From Peterkaempfera sp044755465 (lineage in GTDB: Bacteria > Actinomycetota > Actinomycetes > Streptomycetales > Streptomycetaceae): a stretch of 64,000 nt of DNA. Positions 7,931 to 15,797 of the stretch are shown piece after piece; the first letter of the stretch is position 1; the number at the start of each line of letters is the position of its first letter. The notes beneath the pieces were generated by a model. That model worked only from the letters and a program-made list of their open reading frames with translations, was not told the DNA's origin and ran no database searches. Both the position numbers and the translations under genes were made by a program. Location: NCBI RefSeq assembly GCF_044755465.1, contig NZ_JBIVRB010000003.1:310001-374000 (forward strand). The letters are read 5' to 3'.

Positions 7931-8575
7931 TCAGACCTCGGGCGGCAGCCGCAGCGCCGTGGAGAGCAGCCGGACCGCGTCCGGATCGCCCTCCACGGTG
8001 ACCGCCGTCCGGCTGCTGCGGCCGTAGGCGAACAGCAGCAGCTCACCCGGCTCGCCGGTGACGGTGACCACCGGGGTGCCCTTGCGGGCCACCACCGTCT
8101 GGCCGTCCGGACGGCGCAGCACCAGGCCCACCGGGGAGCGCTGGCCGGCCTCGATCCGGGCCGCCATCGGCACCCGCCGCCAGAGCGCCTCCGCCAGGCC
8201 GGGGTCCAGCGGCTCGGGCTTCCACTCCGCCCCGGCCCGGCGCACGTCCTCCGCGTGCACGAAGTACTCCGCCGTGTTGCCGCCCTCGTCCGCGCCCGGC
8301 AGCGCGAACAGCGACACCCGCCCGGGGCCGGAGCGGATCAGCGACAGCAGCTCGGTGAACGGCCGGGCCGCGTACCGGTCCTGCACCTTGGCGGTCCAGC
8401 CCGCCAGCGCCGGGATGACGATGCCGGGCAAGACGTCCGGCCGGCGCTCGCGCACCACGATGTGGGCGGCCAGGTCGGCGGCCGTCCACCCTTCGCACAG
8501 CGTGGGGGCCTGTGGGCCCGCCTCCTCCAGCAGAGCGGCCAGGCGGCGGCGCTGCTCGCGCGCGTAAGTCGACAT
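7931..8575 (-). CDS. TIGR03085-type DinB-like metal-binding protein
   Basis: 214 residues. The N-terminus 'MSTYAREQRRRLAALLEE' and 'PTLCEGWTAADLAAHIVVRE' match the maleylpyruvate-isomerase/DinB-like four-helix fold of the actinobacterial TIGR03085 family, in which His residues such as that in 'DLAAHIVVRE' bind a metal. Biochemical role unknown. ATG 8575 was chosen from the family N-terminus. On the minus strand TACGCT (8583-8588) ends 7 nt before the ATG, so a leaderless transcript is likely. Convergent with hisF. Confidence 0.8.
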   Translation of the reverse strand: MSTYAREQRRRLAALLEEAGPQAPTLCEGWTAADLAAHIVVRERRPDVLPGIVIPALAGWTAKVQDRYAARPFTELLSLIRSGPGRVSLFALPGADEGGNTAEYFVHAEDVRRAGAEWKPEPLDPGLAEALWRRVPMAARIEAGQRSPVGLVLRRPDGQTVVARKGTPVVTVTGEPGELLLFAYGRSSRTAVTVEGDPDAVRLLSTALRLPPEV

Positions 8576-8607
8576 GCCACCCAGCGTACGCGCCCGCCGA
8601 CGGTCCG

Positions 8608-9216
8608 TCAGCGGAGCTTGGAGGTCAGTTTCTTCCCGCCCACCGTGTAGCTGGCGGTGAGCGTGCAGGTCGCCTTGTCGTAGCCCTGGTGGTACAGCGC
8701 GACCGACGGCGTCAGGACGTAGCTGTAGTAGTGGCTCCCCTCCGCCTGGCGGTCGGCGGTGGCCTTCCCGGCGGTGGTGCACTGCTTGCGTACGGCGTTC
8801 GCGATCTCGCTGTCGTGGGCGTACTTGCCCTTGATGGTCACATTGGCGACCGCCTCGCCGTCGTGCGGCTTGTCGCAGGGCCGCTCGACGACCTTGCGGA
8901 GGCCCTTGGTGAGATTGGGGTGGTCGAAGCAGGTGCCCGGCGTCAGCAGCACATACGGCAGGTCCGGGGTGTCGCTCGGCGTCGGCGGCGGGCTCGCGGG
9001 CGCGGTGCTGGGCGGCGGCGGGCTCGGCGCGGCCGCCGGGGCGGCGTCGTGCGGGCGCAGCAGGAGGTACAGCCCGCCGCCGGCGGCCGCCAGCAGGACC
9101 ACCGCGCCCGCCGTCAGCGCGCCGATCCTGGCCCTCCGGCTGCGGCGCGGCCCGGTGGGCGGTCCTGGCGGCGGGCCGGGGGGTATGGGTGGCGGCTGCG
9201 GCGGCGTGTGACTCAT
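8608..9216 (-). CDS. Membrane-anchored septum-formation-like protein
   Basis: 202 residues from ATG 9216 (MSHTPPQPPP); an in-frame ATG at 9234 is an alternative, and neither has a clear ribosome-binding site. Proline-rich cytoplasmic tail (1-25), basic 'RRSRRAR', a single membrane span (about 31-50), a Pro/Ala/Ser linker, then an extracytoplasmic domain with 'PGTCFDHPNL', 'VERPCDKPHDGEAV', a further Cys in 'RKQCTTAG' and a last Cys in 'DKATCTLTASY'. Four cysteines probably form disulfides. This arrangement resembles actinobacterial septum-formation family domains (Pfam Septum_form). Role inferred, not shown. Confidence 0.65.
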   Translation of the reverse strand: MSHTPPQPPPIPPGPPPGPPTGPRRSRRARIGALTAGAVVLLAAAGGGLYLLLRPHDAAPAAAPSPPPPSTAPASPPPTPSDTPDLPYVLLTPGTCFDHPNLTKGLRKVVERPCDKPHDGEAVANVTIKGKYAHDSEIANAVRKQCTTAGKATADRQAEGSHYYSYVLTPSVALYHQGYDKATCTLTASYTVGGKKLTSKLR

Positions 9217-9384
9217 GGGGGAAGGATGCCGCATCCGGGGTACCCGATGGCCATGGAATGCCGGTAAACGACCGTCCGGCGAATACGGCTGACCGTACGT
9301 CGGCTCCGGGACGGCGCTCCCGCCCGGCCCGCGCGCCGGCTGTCCACCGATCGGCCACCGCCGCCCACCGCCCGCCGGGCCTGC

Positions 9385-9390
9385 CACAAT
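9385..9390 (+). promoter_or_regulatory. -10 element of hisI (leaderless)
   Basis: CACAAT ends 6 nt before ATG 9397. No Shine-Dalgarno sequence is present. The remainder of 9217-9396 shows no gene. Confidence 0.5.
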
Positions 9391-9396
9391 GGACCC

Positions 9397-9807
9397 ATGC
9401 CCAGCACCGCCCCCGATCCCGCCGCCGCCCGTCCGGCGGCCCCCGGCAGCACGGCCCTCGACCCGGCCGTCGCCGCCCGCCTCCGGCGCACCGCCGACGG
9501 CCTGCTCCCCGCCATCGCCCAGCAGTACGACACCGGCGAGGTGCTGATGCTCGGCTGGATGGACGACGAGGCCCTGCACCGCACCCTCACCAGCGGCCGC
9601 TGCACCTACTGGAGCCGCAGCCGCCGCGAGTACTGGGTCAAGGGCGACACCTCCGGCCACGTCCAGCACGTCAAGTCCGTCGCACTCGACTGCGACGGGG
9701 ACACCCTGCTGGTCAAGGTCGACCAGGTGGGAGCCGCCTGCCACACCGGCGACCGCACCTGCTTCGACGCCGACGCGCTGCCGCTCGCCGCCCCCGCCGA
9801 CCGGTAG
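9397..9807 (+). CDS. hisI: Phosphoribosyl-AMP cyclohydrolase
   Basis: 136 residues, cyclohydrolase only (no HisE pyrophosphohydrolase domain fused). Opens the adenine ring of phosphoribosyl-AMP, Zn/Mg dependent. Signature residues: 'VLMLGWMDDEALHRTL', 'YWSRSRREYWVKGDTSGH', 'LDCDGDTLLVKVDQVGAACHTGDRTCF', which contain the conserved Asp and Cys metal ligands. The first about 25 residues are an Ala/Pro-rich extension common in streptomycetes. It is separated from the main his operon by two leftward genes and sits 10 bp before trpE. Confidence 0.95.
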   Translation: MPSTAPDPAAARPAAPGSTALDPAVAARLRRTADGLLPAIAQQYDTGEVLMLGWMDDEALHRTLTSGRCTYWSRSRREYWVKGDTSGHVQHVKSVALDCDGDTLLVKVDQVGAACHTGDRTCFDADALPLAAPADR

Positions 9808-9810
9808 GCT
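9805..9810 (+). promoter_or_regulatory. -10 element of trpE overlapping the hisI stop codon
   Basis: TAGGCT begins with the hisI TAG stop and ends 7 nt before the trpE ATG. No Shine-Dalgarno sequence precedes trpE, so trpE may be transcribed as a leaderless mRNA from inside the hisI-trpE junction. Confidence 0.45.
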
Positions 9811-9817
9811 CACCCGC

Positions 9818-11362
9818 ATGACCACGGGCACCGTCACCCCGGACCTCGACGCCTTCCGCAAACTCGCAGTCGACCACCGGGTCATCCCGGTCACCAGGCG
9901 CCTGCTGGCCGACGGCGACACCCCTGTCGGGCTGTACCGCAAGCTCACCGGTGAGCGGCCCGGCACCTTCCTGCTGGAGTCGGCGGAGAACGGCCGCTCG
10001 TGGTCCCGCTACTCCTTCGTCGGCGTCCGCAGCGCCGCCACCCTCACCGCCGACGCCGACGGCGGCGCCCGCTGGCACGGCACCCCGCCGGTCGGCATCC
10101 CCACCGAGGGCGACCCGCTCCAGGTGCTGCGCGCCACCGTCGACGCCCTGCACACCCCCCGCGACCTGCACATCGGAACCGAGCTGCCGCCGCTCACCGG
10201 CGGCATGGTCGGCTACCTCGGGTACGACGTCGTCCGCCGCCTGGAGAAGATCCCCACCCTGGCGCCCGACGACCTGAAGCTCCCCGAGCTGACCATGCTG
10301 CTCGCCACCGACCTGGCCGTGCTCGACCACGCCGACGGCACCGTGCTGCTGATCGCCAACGCGGTCAACCACAACGACCTGCCGTCCGGCGTCGAGGAGG
10401 CGTACCAGGACGCCGTCGCCCGGCTCGACGCGATGACCGCCGACCTGGCCCGCCCGGTGGACACCGGCGCGGCCGTCCTCACCCCCACCGGCCCCGCCGA
10501 CGCCGTGTCGCCCTTCGGCGGCGAGCCGTTCCGCCGCGCGGTGGAGGCGGTCAAGGAGCGCATCCGGGCCGGGGAGGCGTTCCAGGTCGTCCCCTCGCAG
10601 CGGTTCGAGGCGCCCTGCCCGGCCGGCGCCCTGGACGTCTACCGGGTGCTGCGGACCACCAACCCCAGCCCCTACATGTACCTGTTCCGCTTCCCCGGAC
10701 CGGACGGCACCGCCGAGGGCGGCTTCGACGTCGTCGGCTCCAGCCCGGAGGCGCTGGTCAAGGTCGCGGACGGCCAGGCCATGCTGCACCCCATCGCCGG
10801 GACCCGGCACCGCGGCGCCACCCCGCAGGAGGACGCCGACCTGGCCGCCGAACTGCTCGCCGACCCCAAGGAGCGCGCCGAGCACCTGATGCTGGTCGAC
10901 CTGGGCCGCAACGACCTGGGCCGGGTCTGCGAACCGGGCAGCGTCGAGGTGGTCGACTTCATGTCGGTCGAGCGCTACAGCCACGTCATGCACATCGTCT
11001 CCACCGTCACCGGCCGGGTCGCCCCCGGCCGCACCGCCTTCGACGTGCTCACCGCCTGCTTCCCGGCCGGCACCCTCTCCGGCGCGCCCAAGCCCCGCGC
11101 CATGCAGATCATCGAGGAGCTGGAGCCCACCCGGCGCGGCCTGTACGGCGGCTGCGTCGGCTACCTGGACTTCGCCGGCGACTCCGACACCGCCATCGCC
11201 ATCCGCACCGCCGTGCTGCGCGACGGCACCGCGTATGTGCAGGCGGGGGCCGGGGTGGTGGCCGACTCCGACCCGGCGAGCGAGGACGCCGAGTGCCGCA
11301 ACAAGGCCGCCGCCGTCCTGCGGGCCGTCGCCACCGCCGCGACGCTGCGGCCGCCCCGGTGA
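9818..11362 (+). CDS. trpE: Anthranilate synthase component I
   Basis: 514 residues, stand-alone TrpE (no fused TrpG glutaminase). Converts chorismate and ammonia to anthranilate, Mg2+-dependent. Feedback-site motif 'LLESAENGRSWSRYSF' lies at about 50-65. The chorismate-binding C-terminal half carries 'GEAFQVVPSQRF', 'NPSPYMYLF', 'GSSPEALVKV', 'PIAGTRHRG', 'LVDLGRNDLGRV', 'TLSGAPKPRAMQIIEELEP' and 'IAIRTAVLRDG'. No Trp-rich leader peptide is visible upstream because hisI ends only 10 bp away. trpD and trpG are not in the window. Confidence 0.96.
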   Translation: MTTGTVTPDLDAFRKLAVDHRVIPVTRRLLADGDTPVGLYRKLTGERPGTFLLESAENGRSWSRYSFVGVRSAATLTADADGGARWHGTPPVGIPTEGDPLQVLRATVDALHTPRDLHIGTELPPLTGGMVGYLGYDVVRRLEKIPTLAPDDLKLPELTMLLATDLAVLDHADGTVLLIANAVNHNDLPSGVEEAYQDAVARLDAMTADLARPVDTGAAVLTPTGPADAVSPFGGEPFRRAVEAVKERIRAGEAFQVVPSQRFEAPCPAGALDVYRVLRTTNPSPYMYLFRFPGPDGTAEGGFDVVGSSPEALVKVADGQAMLHPIAGTRHRGATPQEDADLAAELLADPKERAEHLMLVDLGRNDLGRVCEPGSVEVVDFMSVERYSHVMHIVSTVTGRVAPGRTAFDVLTACFPAGTLSGAPKPRAMQIIEELEPTRRGLYGGCVGYLDFAGDSDTAIAIRTAVLRDGTAYVQAGAGVVADSDPASEDAECRNKAAAVLRAVATAATLRPPR

Positions 11363-11384
11363 CGGGCCGCGCCCGGCCACCGGC

Positions 11385-11390
11385 GACACT
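11385..11390 (+). promoter_or_regulatory. -10 element of the 11397 gene (leaderless)
   Basis: GACACT ends 6 nt before GTG 11397; no ribosome-binding site. Confidence 0.4.
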
Positions 11391-11396
11391 GGACGG

Positions 11397-12047
11397 GTGA
11401 ACGCTCAGCCCGAACCCCGGACCGCCGCCGAAGCCCAGGCCGACACCGCTGACGCGCCCCCGGCCGGCCCCGCCCGCCGCCGCCGTGGTCTGGCGGTGAT
11501 GCTGCTGCTCACCCTGGTCGGTGCGGTGCTGGTGCTCTGGGCCACCGGCCGGCCCTGGGCCGGGGGCAGTGTCTCCGGCCTCGGCCGGACCGAGCTGACC
11601 GCCACCGGACGGGACGTCTCCGGCGCGCCCGGCGCGCTCGCCCTGGTCGGCCTGGCCTCGGCGGTCGCCGTGTTCGCCGTCCGCCGGGTCGGCCGGGTCG
11701 CGGTCGGCGCCCTGGTCGCACTGGCGGGCGCGGGCTCCGCCGTGGTGGCGGCCCTCGGCGCCGCCGACACCTCGGCGGTGGACGCCAAGGCGGCGCGCAG
11801 CGTGGCGCTGAGCAGCGCCACCGCCGAACACATCACCCACACCGTCTGGCCCTGGGTCACCGTCCTGGGCGGTGTCCTGCTCTGCGCGGCGGGGGTGCTC
11901 ACCGTGCTGCGCGGCCGCGACTGGCCGGCCATGTCCAGCCGCTACGACGCCCCCAGCCGGCCCACCCCCCGCCGCACCGCCACCCCGGACGCCCCGGCCG
12001 ACTTCTGGAAGGCCCTGGACCGCGGCGAAGACCCCACCACCCCCTGA
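11397..12047 (+). CDS. Trp-region membrane protein (TIGR02234 type)
   Basis: 216 residues from GTG 11397 (MNAQPEPRTAAEAQ). Basic cytoplasmic 'PARRRRGLAV', then four hydrophobic spans at about 33-50, 77-94, 100-120 and 149-170, and a polar tail 'SSRYDAPSRP...DFWKALDRGEDPT'. 'LWATGRPWA' after the first span and 'DFWKALDRGEDP' at the end are recurrent in the actinobacterial TIGR02234 family, which is found beside trp genes. Function unknown; position suggests a link with tryptophan synthesis. Start 34 nt after trpE. Confidence 0.8.
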   Translation: MNAQPEPRTAAEAQADTADAPPAGPARRRRGLAVMLLLTLVGAVLVLWATGRPWAGGSVSGLGRTELTATGRDVSGAPGALALVGLASAVAVFAVRRVGRVAVGALVALAGAGSAVVAALGAADTSAVDAKAARSVALSSATAEHITHTVWPWVTVLGGVLLCAAGVLTVLRGRDWPAMSSRYDAPSRPTPRRTATPDAPADFWKALDRGEDPTTP

Positions 12048-12237
12048 CCCCAACCCCCAAAGCACTACCGCCCCGGGTCGGTGCCGGTTCGCCGTACCGG
12101 ATGACCGTTACGCGGACCCCGGTCGGCCGCATTCGGGCCGGTCGGGGAGAATGTCACCGAGAAACCCGCTCGGGGCGCTCAGCGCCAGGCCCCGAGCTCC
12201 TGGACACCGCCATTACCGGCAGCAAGGAGCACCAGCA

Positions 12238-12450
12238 ATGTCGGCAGCAGCCCACGGCCACACCCCCGCCGCGTGGACCGGCGTCATCATCGCGTTCATC
12301 GGCTTCATCGTGGCCGGCATGGCCGTCGTGGCGGCCACCGTGTGGCTCTTCTGGGTCGGCATCGGCCTCACCGTCCTGGCCCTCGTGGTCGGCAAGGTGA
12401 TGCAGCTGGCCGGCCTCGGCCAGCAGCCCCGCACCTCCGGCGCACGCTGA
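12238..12450 (+). CDS. HGxxPAAW family small membrane protein
   Basis: 70 residues. 'HGHTPAAWTG' at 6-15 is the HGxxPAAW signature that names this actinobacterial family. Two hydrophobic helices follow (about 16-34 and 38-57), then a short polar tail. AAGGAG (12224-12229) gives ATG 12238 a strong ribosome-binding site. Function unknown. Its position between trpE and trpC is conserved in streptomycetes as far as I recall. Confidence 0.88.
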   Translation: MSAAAHGHTPAAWTGVIIAFIGFIVAGMAVVAATVWLFWVGIGLTVLALVVGKVMQLAGLGQQPRTSGAR

Positions 12451-12487
12451 CGCCCCGGCCGGGCGGCCCCCGCCGGTCGTACGACAC

Positions 12488-12533
12488 GGCCGGGCCGGCC
12501 GCCCGCGCCCACCGCGCGGCGGCCGGCCCGGCC
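12488..12533. terminator. Strong hairpin upstream of the DUF2752 gene
   Basis: Perfect 16-bp inverted repeat GGCCGGGCCGGCCGCC (12488-12503) / GGCGGCCGGCCCGGCC (12518-12533), loop 14 nt. It should end transcription of the HGxxPAAW gene. It sits immediately before the CACAAT -10 box (12538-12543) of the next gene, so the two transcription units are insulated. Confidence 0.65.
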
Positions 12534-12537
12534 GGGG

Positions 12538-12543
12538 CACAAT
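12538..12543 (+). promoter_or_regulatory. -10 element of the DUF2752 gene (leaderless)
   Basis: CACAAT ends 7 nt before GTG 12551; no ribosome-binding site. Confidence 0.45.
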
Positions 12544-12550
12544 CAGGGAC

Positions 12551-12979
12551 GTGAACGCCCCGGCCGCACCCGCACGCCCCTCCACCGCCCGCCGGCTGGC
12601 GCCCCCGCTGGCCGCCCTGACGGCGGTGGCCCTCCCGGTGCTGTACGTCGCCGCGGTGGACCCCGGCACGCCCGGCCGCTACCCGGTCTGCCCGTTCCAC
12701 CAGGCCACCGGCTGGTGGTGCCCCGGCTGCGGCGGCCTGCGCTGCGTACACGCCCTGACCCACGGGCACCCCGTACAGGCGCTGCACGACAATCTGCTCG
12801 CCGTGCTCGCCTGCACCGCCGCCGCGCTGCTCTGGGCCCGCTGGACCGCTGCCGCGCTGGGCCCGCGCCCCTTCCGTCCGCCGGTCCTGCGCGGGCGGCA
12901 CGCCGCCGCGACCATCGCCGCGCTGATCGCCTTCACGGTGCTGCGCAACCTGCCGGCCGGGGCATGGCTGGCCCCCTGA
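12551..12979 (+). CDS. DUF2752 membrane protein
   Basis: 142 residues, GTG start. Three hydrophobic segments (about 18-36, 72-94 and 117-133) surround the DUF2752 signature 'CPFHQATGWWCPGCGGLRC' at about 47-65, with four cysteines (C47, C57, C60, C65) that could bind a metal or form disulfides. DUF2752 proteins are small inner-membrane proteins of unknown function. The gene lies between a hairpin upstream and trpC 194 bp downstream. Confidence 0.85.
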   Translation: MNAPAAPARPSTARRLAPPLAALTAVALPVLYVAAVDPGTPGRYPVCPFHQATGWWCPGCGGLRCVHALTHGHPVQALHDNLLAVLACTAAALLWARWTAAALGPRPFRPPVLRGRHAAATIAALIAFTVLRNLPAGAWLAP

Positions 12980-13173
12980 CCTGCCCGCACGTCGACCGCC
13001 CGCTGTCCACCGAGCGAGACCGGGGCAGACCGGATGCGAGCCGTGCCGGGCTCTGCCGATACCATCGAAGAAACGGTCGGCCCACGACACCGCGAACCCG
13101 TCGGGTACCGTGCCCGGCCACCCCGCCGACGCACAGCCGTCCGTACCACCGACACCACAGAAGGGGGCCCCGC

Positions 13174-13983
13174 GTGAGCGTGCTCGACGAGATCATCGAC
13201 GGAGTCCGCCAGGACCTCGCCGAGCGTCAGGCCCGGGTCTCCCTGGACGACCTCAAGGCGAGGGCGGCCAAGGCCCCCGACGCCAAGGACGGCGTGGCCG
13301 CGCTGCGCGGCGAGGGTGTCCGGGTGATCTGCGAGGTCAAGCGGTCCAGCCCCTCCAAGGGCGCACTGGCCGCCATCGCCGACCCGGCGGCCCTGGCCCG
13401 CGACTACGAGGCCGGTGGCGCCGCCGCGATCAGCGTCCTCACCGAGCAGCGCCGCTTCGGCGGCTCCCTCGCCGACCTGGAGGCCGTCCGCGCCGCCGTG
13501 GACACCCCGGTGCTGCGCAAGGACTTCATCGTCACCGCCTACCAGCTGTGGGAGGCCCGCGCGTACGGCGCCGACCTCGCCCTGCTGATCGTCGCCGCCC
13601 TGGAGCAGCCCGCCCTGGTGTCGCTCATCGAGCGCGCCGAGTCGATCGGGCTGACCCCGCTGGTCGAGGTGCACGACGAGGAGGAGGTGGCGCGCGCCGT
13701 CGACGCCGGGGCCAGGGTCATCGGTGTCAACGCCCGCAACCTCAAGACCCTCGAAGTCGACCGCAACACCTTCGCCAACGTGGCACCGAGCATTCCCGAC
13801 CGCATCGTCAAGGTCGCGGAGTCCGGCGTGCGCGGCCCGCACGACCTGATCGCGTACGCCAACGACGGCGCCGACGCCGTGCTGGTGGGCGAGTCCCTGG
13901 TCACCGGCGGCGACCCCAAGGCCGCCGTCGCGGACCTGGTCGCGGCCGGCGCCCACCCCGCGCTGCGCCACGGACGGGACTGA
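13174..13983 (+). CDS. trpC: Indole-3-glycerol phosphate synthase
   Basis: 269 residues, (beta/alpha)8 barrel, monofunctional (no fused TrpF). Closes the pyrrole ring of CdRP to indoleglycerol phosphate. Visible signatures: 'VICEVKRSSPSKG' (catalytic Lys), 'ISVLTEQRRFGGSLADL', 'VLRKDFIVTAYQLWEARA', 'GVNARNLKTLEVD', 'VAESGVRGPHDL' and 'AVLVGESLVTGGDPKAAV'. AGAAGGGGG lies 5-13 nt before GTG 13174. The 12980-13173 gap holds no gene and no Trp-rich leader peptide. Confidence 0.96.
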   Translation: MSVLDEIIDGVRQDLAERQARVSLDDLKARAAKAPDAKDGVAALRGEGVRVICEVKRSSPSKGALAAIADPAALARDYEAGGAAAISVLTEQRRFGGSLADLEAVRAAVDTPVLRKDFIVTAYQLWEARAYGADLALLIVAALEQPALVSLIERAESIGLTPLVEVHDEEEVARAVDAGARVIGVNARNLKTLEVDRNTFANVAPSIPDRIVKVAESGVRGPHDLIAYANDGADAVLVGESLVTGGDPKAAVADLVAAGAHPALRHGRD

Positions 13984-13993
13984 CCCCGCCGCC

Positions 13994-14425
13994 ATGTCCG
14001 CCGACCGACACCACGAGACCGCCGCCGGACCGGGCCCCGCCCCGGCCCGGCCCCGGCCCTGCGCCCCCACGGCGCCGGCCGCCGGTGCCGCTCCCTCGTA
14101 CCTCGGTCGCCGCCCCCACCCTCCGCTGCGTCTCGGCGCCGCCCGTGCGGTGGTCGGGTCGGGCTCTGCCTCGACTCCGCTGCGGCCGGGTGCCGCTCCC
14201 TCGTACCTCGGTCGCCGCCCCCACCCTCCGCTGCGTCTCGGCGCCGCCCTCCAGTCGGGCTGCCGTCCGCGCGGCTGCCGCGCCCCCGCCCGCCGGGTCC
14301 ACGGCCGGCGGGTCCGCTACGTCATCGGGTGCGAGCCCGGACAGGTGCAGGGCCGCCGATGGCGCCGCCGGACGCGGCAGCGGGACCAGCGGGCCCAGGG
14401 GCCCGTGGTTCCGCGCACCCCCTGA
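13994..14425 (+). CDS. trpM: TrpM-like small basic protein with a repeat-expanded N-terminus
   Basis: 143 codons from ATG 13994, 10 nt after the trpC stop, no Shine-Dalgarno sequence. The C-terminal about 55 residues (CRPRGCRAPARRVHGRRVRY, then VIGCEPGQVQGRRWRRR) match what I remember of TrpM/TrpX, a roughly 63-residue protein between trpC and trpB in S. coelicolor reported to modulate tryptophan synthesis. The first about 80 residues are extra. They are low-complexity and contain a duplicated segment (GAAPSYLGRRPHPPLRLGAA) from a 61-bp direct repeat whose 105-bp period keeps the frame. The true start is uncertain; a GTG near 14150 is an alternative. The family call depends on the C-terminal half. 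Confidence 0.6.
   Translation: MSADRHHETAAGPGPAPARPRPCAPTAPAAGAAPSYLGRRPHPPLRLGAARAVVGSGSASTPLRPGAAPSYLGRRPHPPLRLGAALQSGCRPRGCRAPARRVHGRRVRYVIGCEPGQVQGRRWRRRTRQRDQRAQGPVVPRTP
14084..14249 (+). repeat. 61-bp direct repeat inside the TrpM-like frame
   Basis: 14084-14144 is repeated at 14189-14249 with no mismatch seen; units are 105 bp (35 codons) apart with a different 44-bp spacer between them. It begins GGTGCCGCTCCCTCGTACC and ends CTCGGCGCCGCCC. No insertion-sequence features are visible. Confidence 0.85.
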
Positions 14426-14508
14426 CCGGAGGGGGAGGGGCCACCGGCCCCGGCCGCACGCAGCTGGTACGACCACAGCTATCGGCCCACCACACAGAGG
14501 GATCCGTC

Positions 14509-15795
14509 ATGCCCACGGACCACCACACCGGACCCCAGGTTCCGGACGCCCGCGGCTACTTCGGCCGCTTCGGCGGGCGCTTCATCCCGGAGGCGCTGGT
14601 CGCCGCCGTCGAGCAGGTCGCGGAGGAGTACGAGAAGGCCAAGGCCGACCCGGCCTTCGCCGCCGAACTCGACGGCCTGCTCAAGGACTACACCGGTCGG
14701 CCCAGCCCGCTGACCGACGTCCACCGCTTCTCCGAGCTGGCCGGCGGCGCCCGGGTGCTGCTCAAGCGGGAGGACCTCAACCACACCGGCTCGCACAAGA
14801 TCAACAACGTGCTGGGCCAGGCCCTGCTCACCCGCCGGATGGGCAAGACCCGGGTCATCGCGGAGACCGGCGCCGGCCAGCACGGCGTCGCCACCGCCAC
14901 CGCGTGCGCCCTGTTCGGCCTGGAGTGCACCATCTACATGGGCGAGGTCGACACCGAGCGGCAGGCCCTGAACGTCGCCCGGATGCGGATGCTCGGCGCC
15001 GAGGTCGTCTCGGTGAAGTCCGGCAGCCGCACCCTCAAGGACGCCATCAACGAGGCGTTCCGCGACTGGGTCGCCAATGTCGACTCCACCCACTACCTGT
15101 TCGGTACGGTCGCCGGACCGCACCCGTTCCCGATGATGGTCCGCGACTTCCACCGGGTGATCGGCATCGAGGCGCGCGGCCAGGTGCTGGACCGGGTCGG
15201 CCGGCTGCCCGACGCCGTGGTGGCCTGCGTCGGCGGCGGCTCCAACGCGATGGGCATCTTCCACGAGTTCATCCCGGACGCCGGGGTGCGCCTGATCGGC
15301 TGCGAGGCCGCCGGGGAGGGCGTGGACACCCCCCGCCACGCCGCCACCCTGACCAAGGGCGAGCCCGGCGTGCTGCACGGCGCCCGCAGCTACATGCTCC
15401 AGGACGAGGACGGCCAGACCATCGAGAGCCACTCGATCTCGGCCGGCCTGGACTACCCCGGCATCGGCCCGGAGCACTCCTGGCTGAAGGAGACCGGCCG
15501 CGCCGAGTACCGCCCGATCACCGACGACCAGGCGATGCAGGCGCTGCTCCAGCTCTCCCGCACCGAGGGCATCATCCCGGCCATCGAGAGCGCCCACGCA
15601 CTGGCCGGCGCCCTGGAGCTGGGCCGCGAGCTGGGCCCGGAGGCCGTCATCCTGGTGAACCTCTCCGGGCGCGGCGACAAGGACATGCACACGGCCGCCG
15701 AGTACTTCGGGCTGTTCGACGACCCGGGCCGCGACGCCGAGGCGCCGTCCGACCGGAGCATCGCCACCGAGGCCGACGAGAAGGCGGGGAACTGA
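14509..15795 (+). CDS. trpB: Tryptophan synthase beta subunit
   Basis: 428 residues. PLP enzyme joining indole and serine; forms alpha2beta2 with TrpA. N-terminal 'DARGYFGRFGGRFIPEAL', PLP lysine K97 in 'NHTGSHKINNVLGQ', 'AETGAGQHGVATATACALFG', the COMM-domain region, 'CVGGGSNAMGIFHEF' (phosphate grip) and 'NLSGRGDKDMHT' identify it. ATG 14509 preceded by CAGAGGGA. Ends 2 nt before the trpA ATG, so the pair is coupled. Confidence 0.97.
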   Translation: MPTDHHTGPQVPDARGYFGRFGGRFIPEALVAAVEQVAEEYEKAKADPAFAAELDGLLKDYTGRPSPLTDVHRFSELAGGARVLLKREDLNHTGSHKINNVLGQALLTRRMGKTRVIAETGAGQHGVATATACALFGLECTIYMGEVDTERQALNVARMRMLGAEVVSVKSGSRTLKDAINEAFRDWVANVDSTHYLFGTVAGPHPFPMMVRDFHRVIGIEARGQVLDRVGRLPDAVVACVGGGSNAMGIFHEFIPDAGVRLIGCEAAGEGVDTPRHAATLTKGEPGVLHGARSYMLQDEDGQTIESHSISAGLDYPGIGPEHSWLKETGRAEYRPITDDQAMQALLQLSRTEGIIPAIESAHALAGALELGRELGPEAVILVNLSGRGDKDMHTAAEYFGLFDDPGRDAEAPSDRSIATEADEKAGN

Positions 15796-15797
15796 CC

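Noticed and set aside
12980..13173. Possible trp leader peptide or attenuator before trpC
   Set aside because: No run of Trp codons and no terminator/antiterminator pair; the trpE upstream gap is only 10 bp.
14084..14249. Insertion sequence in trpM
   Set aside because: No transposase, terminal inverted repeats or target duplication; only a direct repeat.
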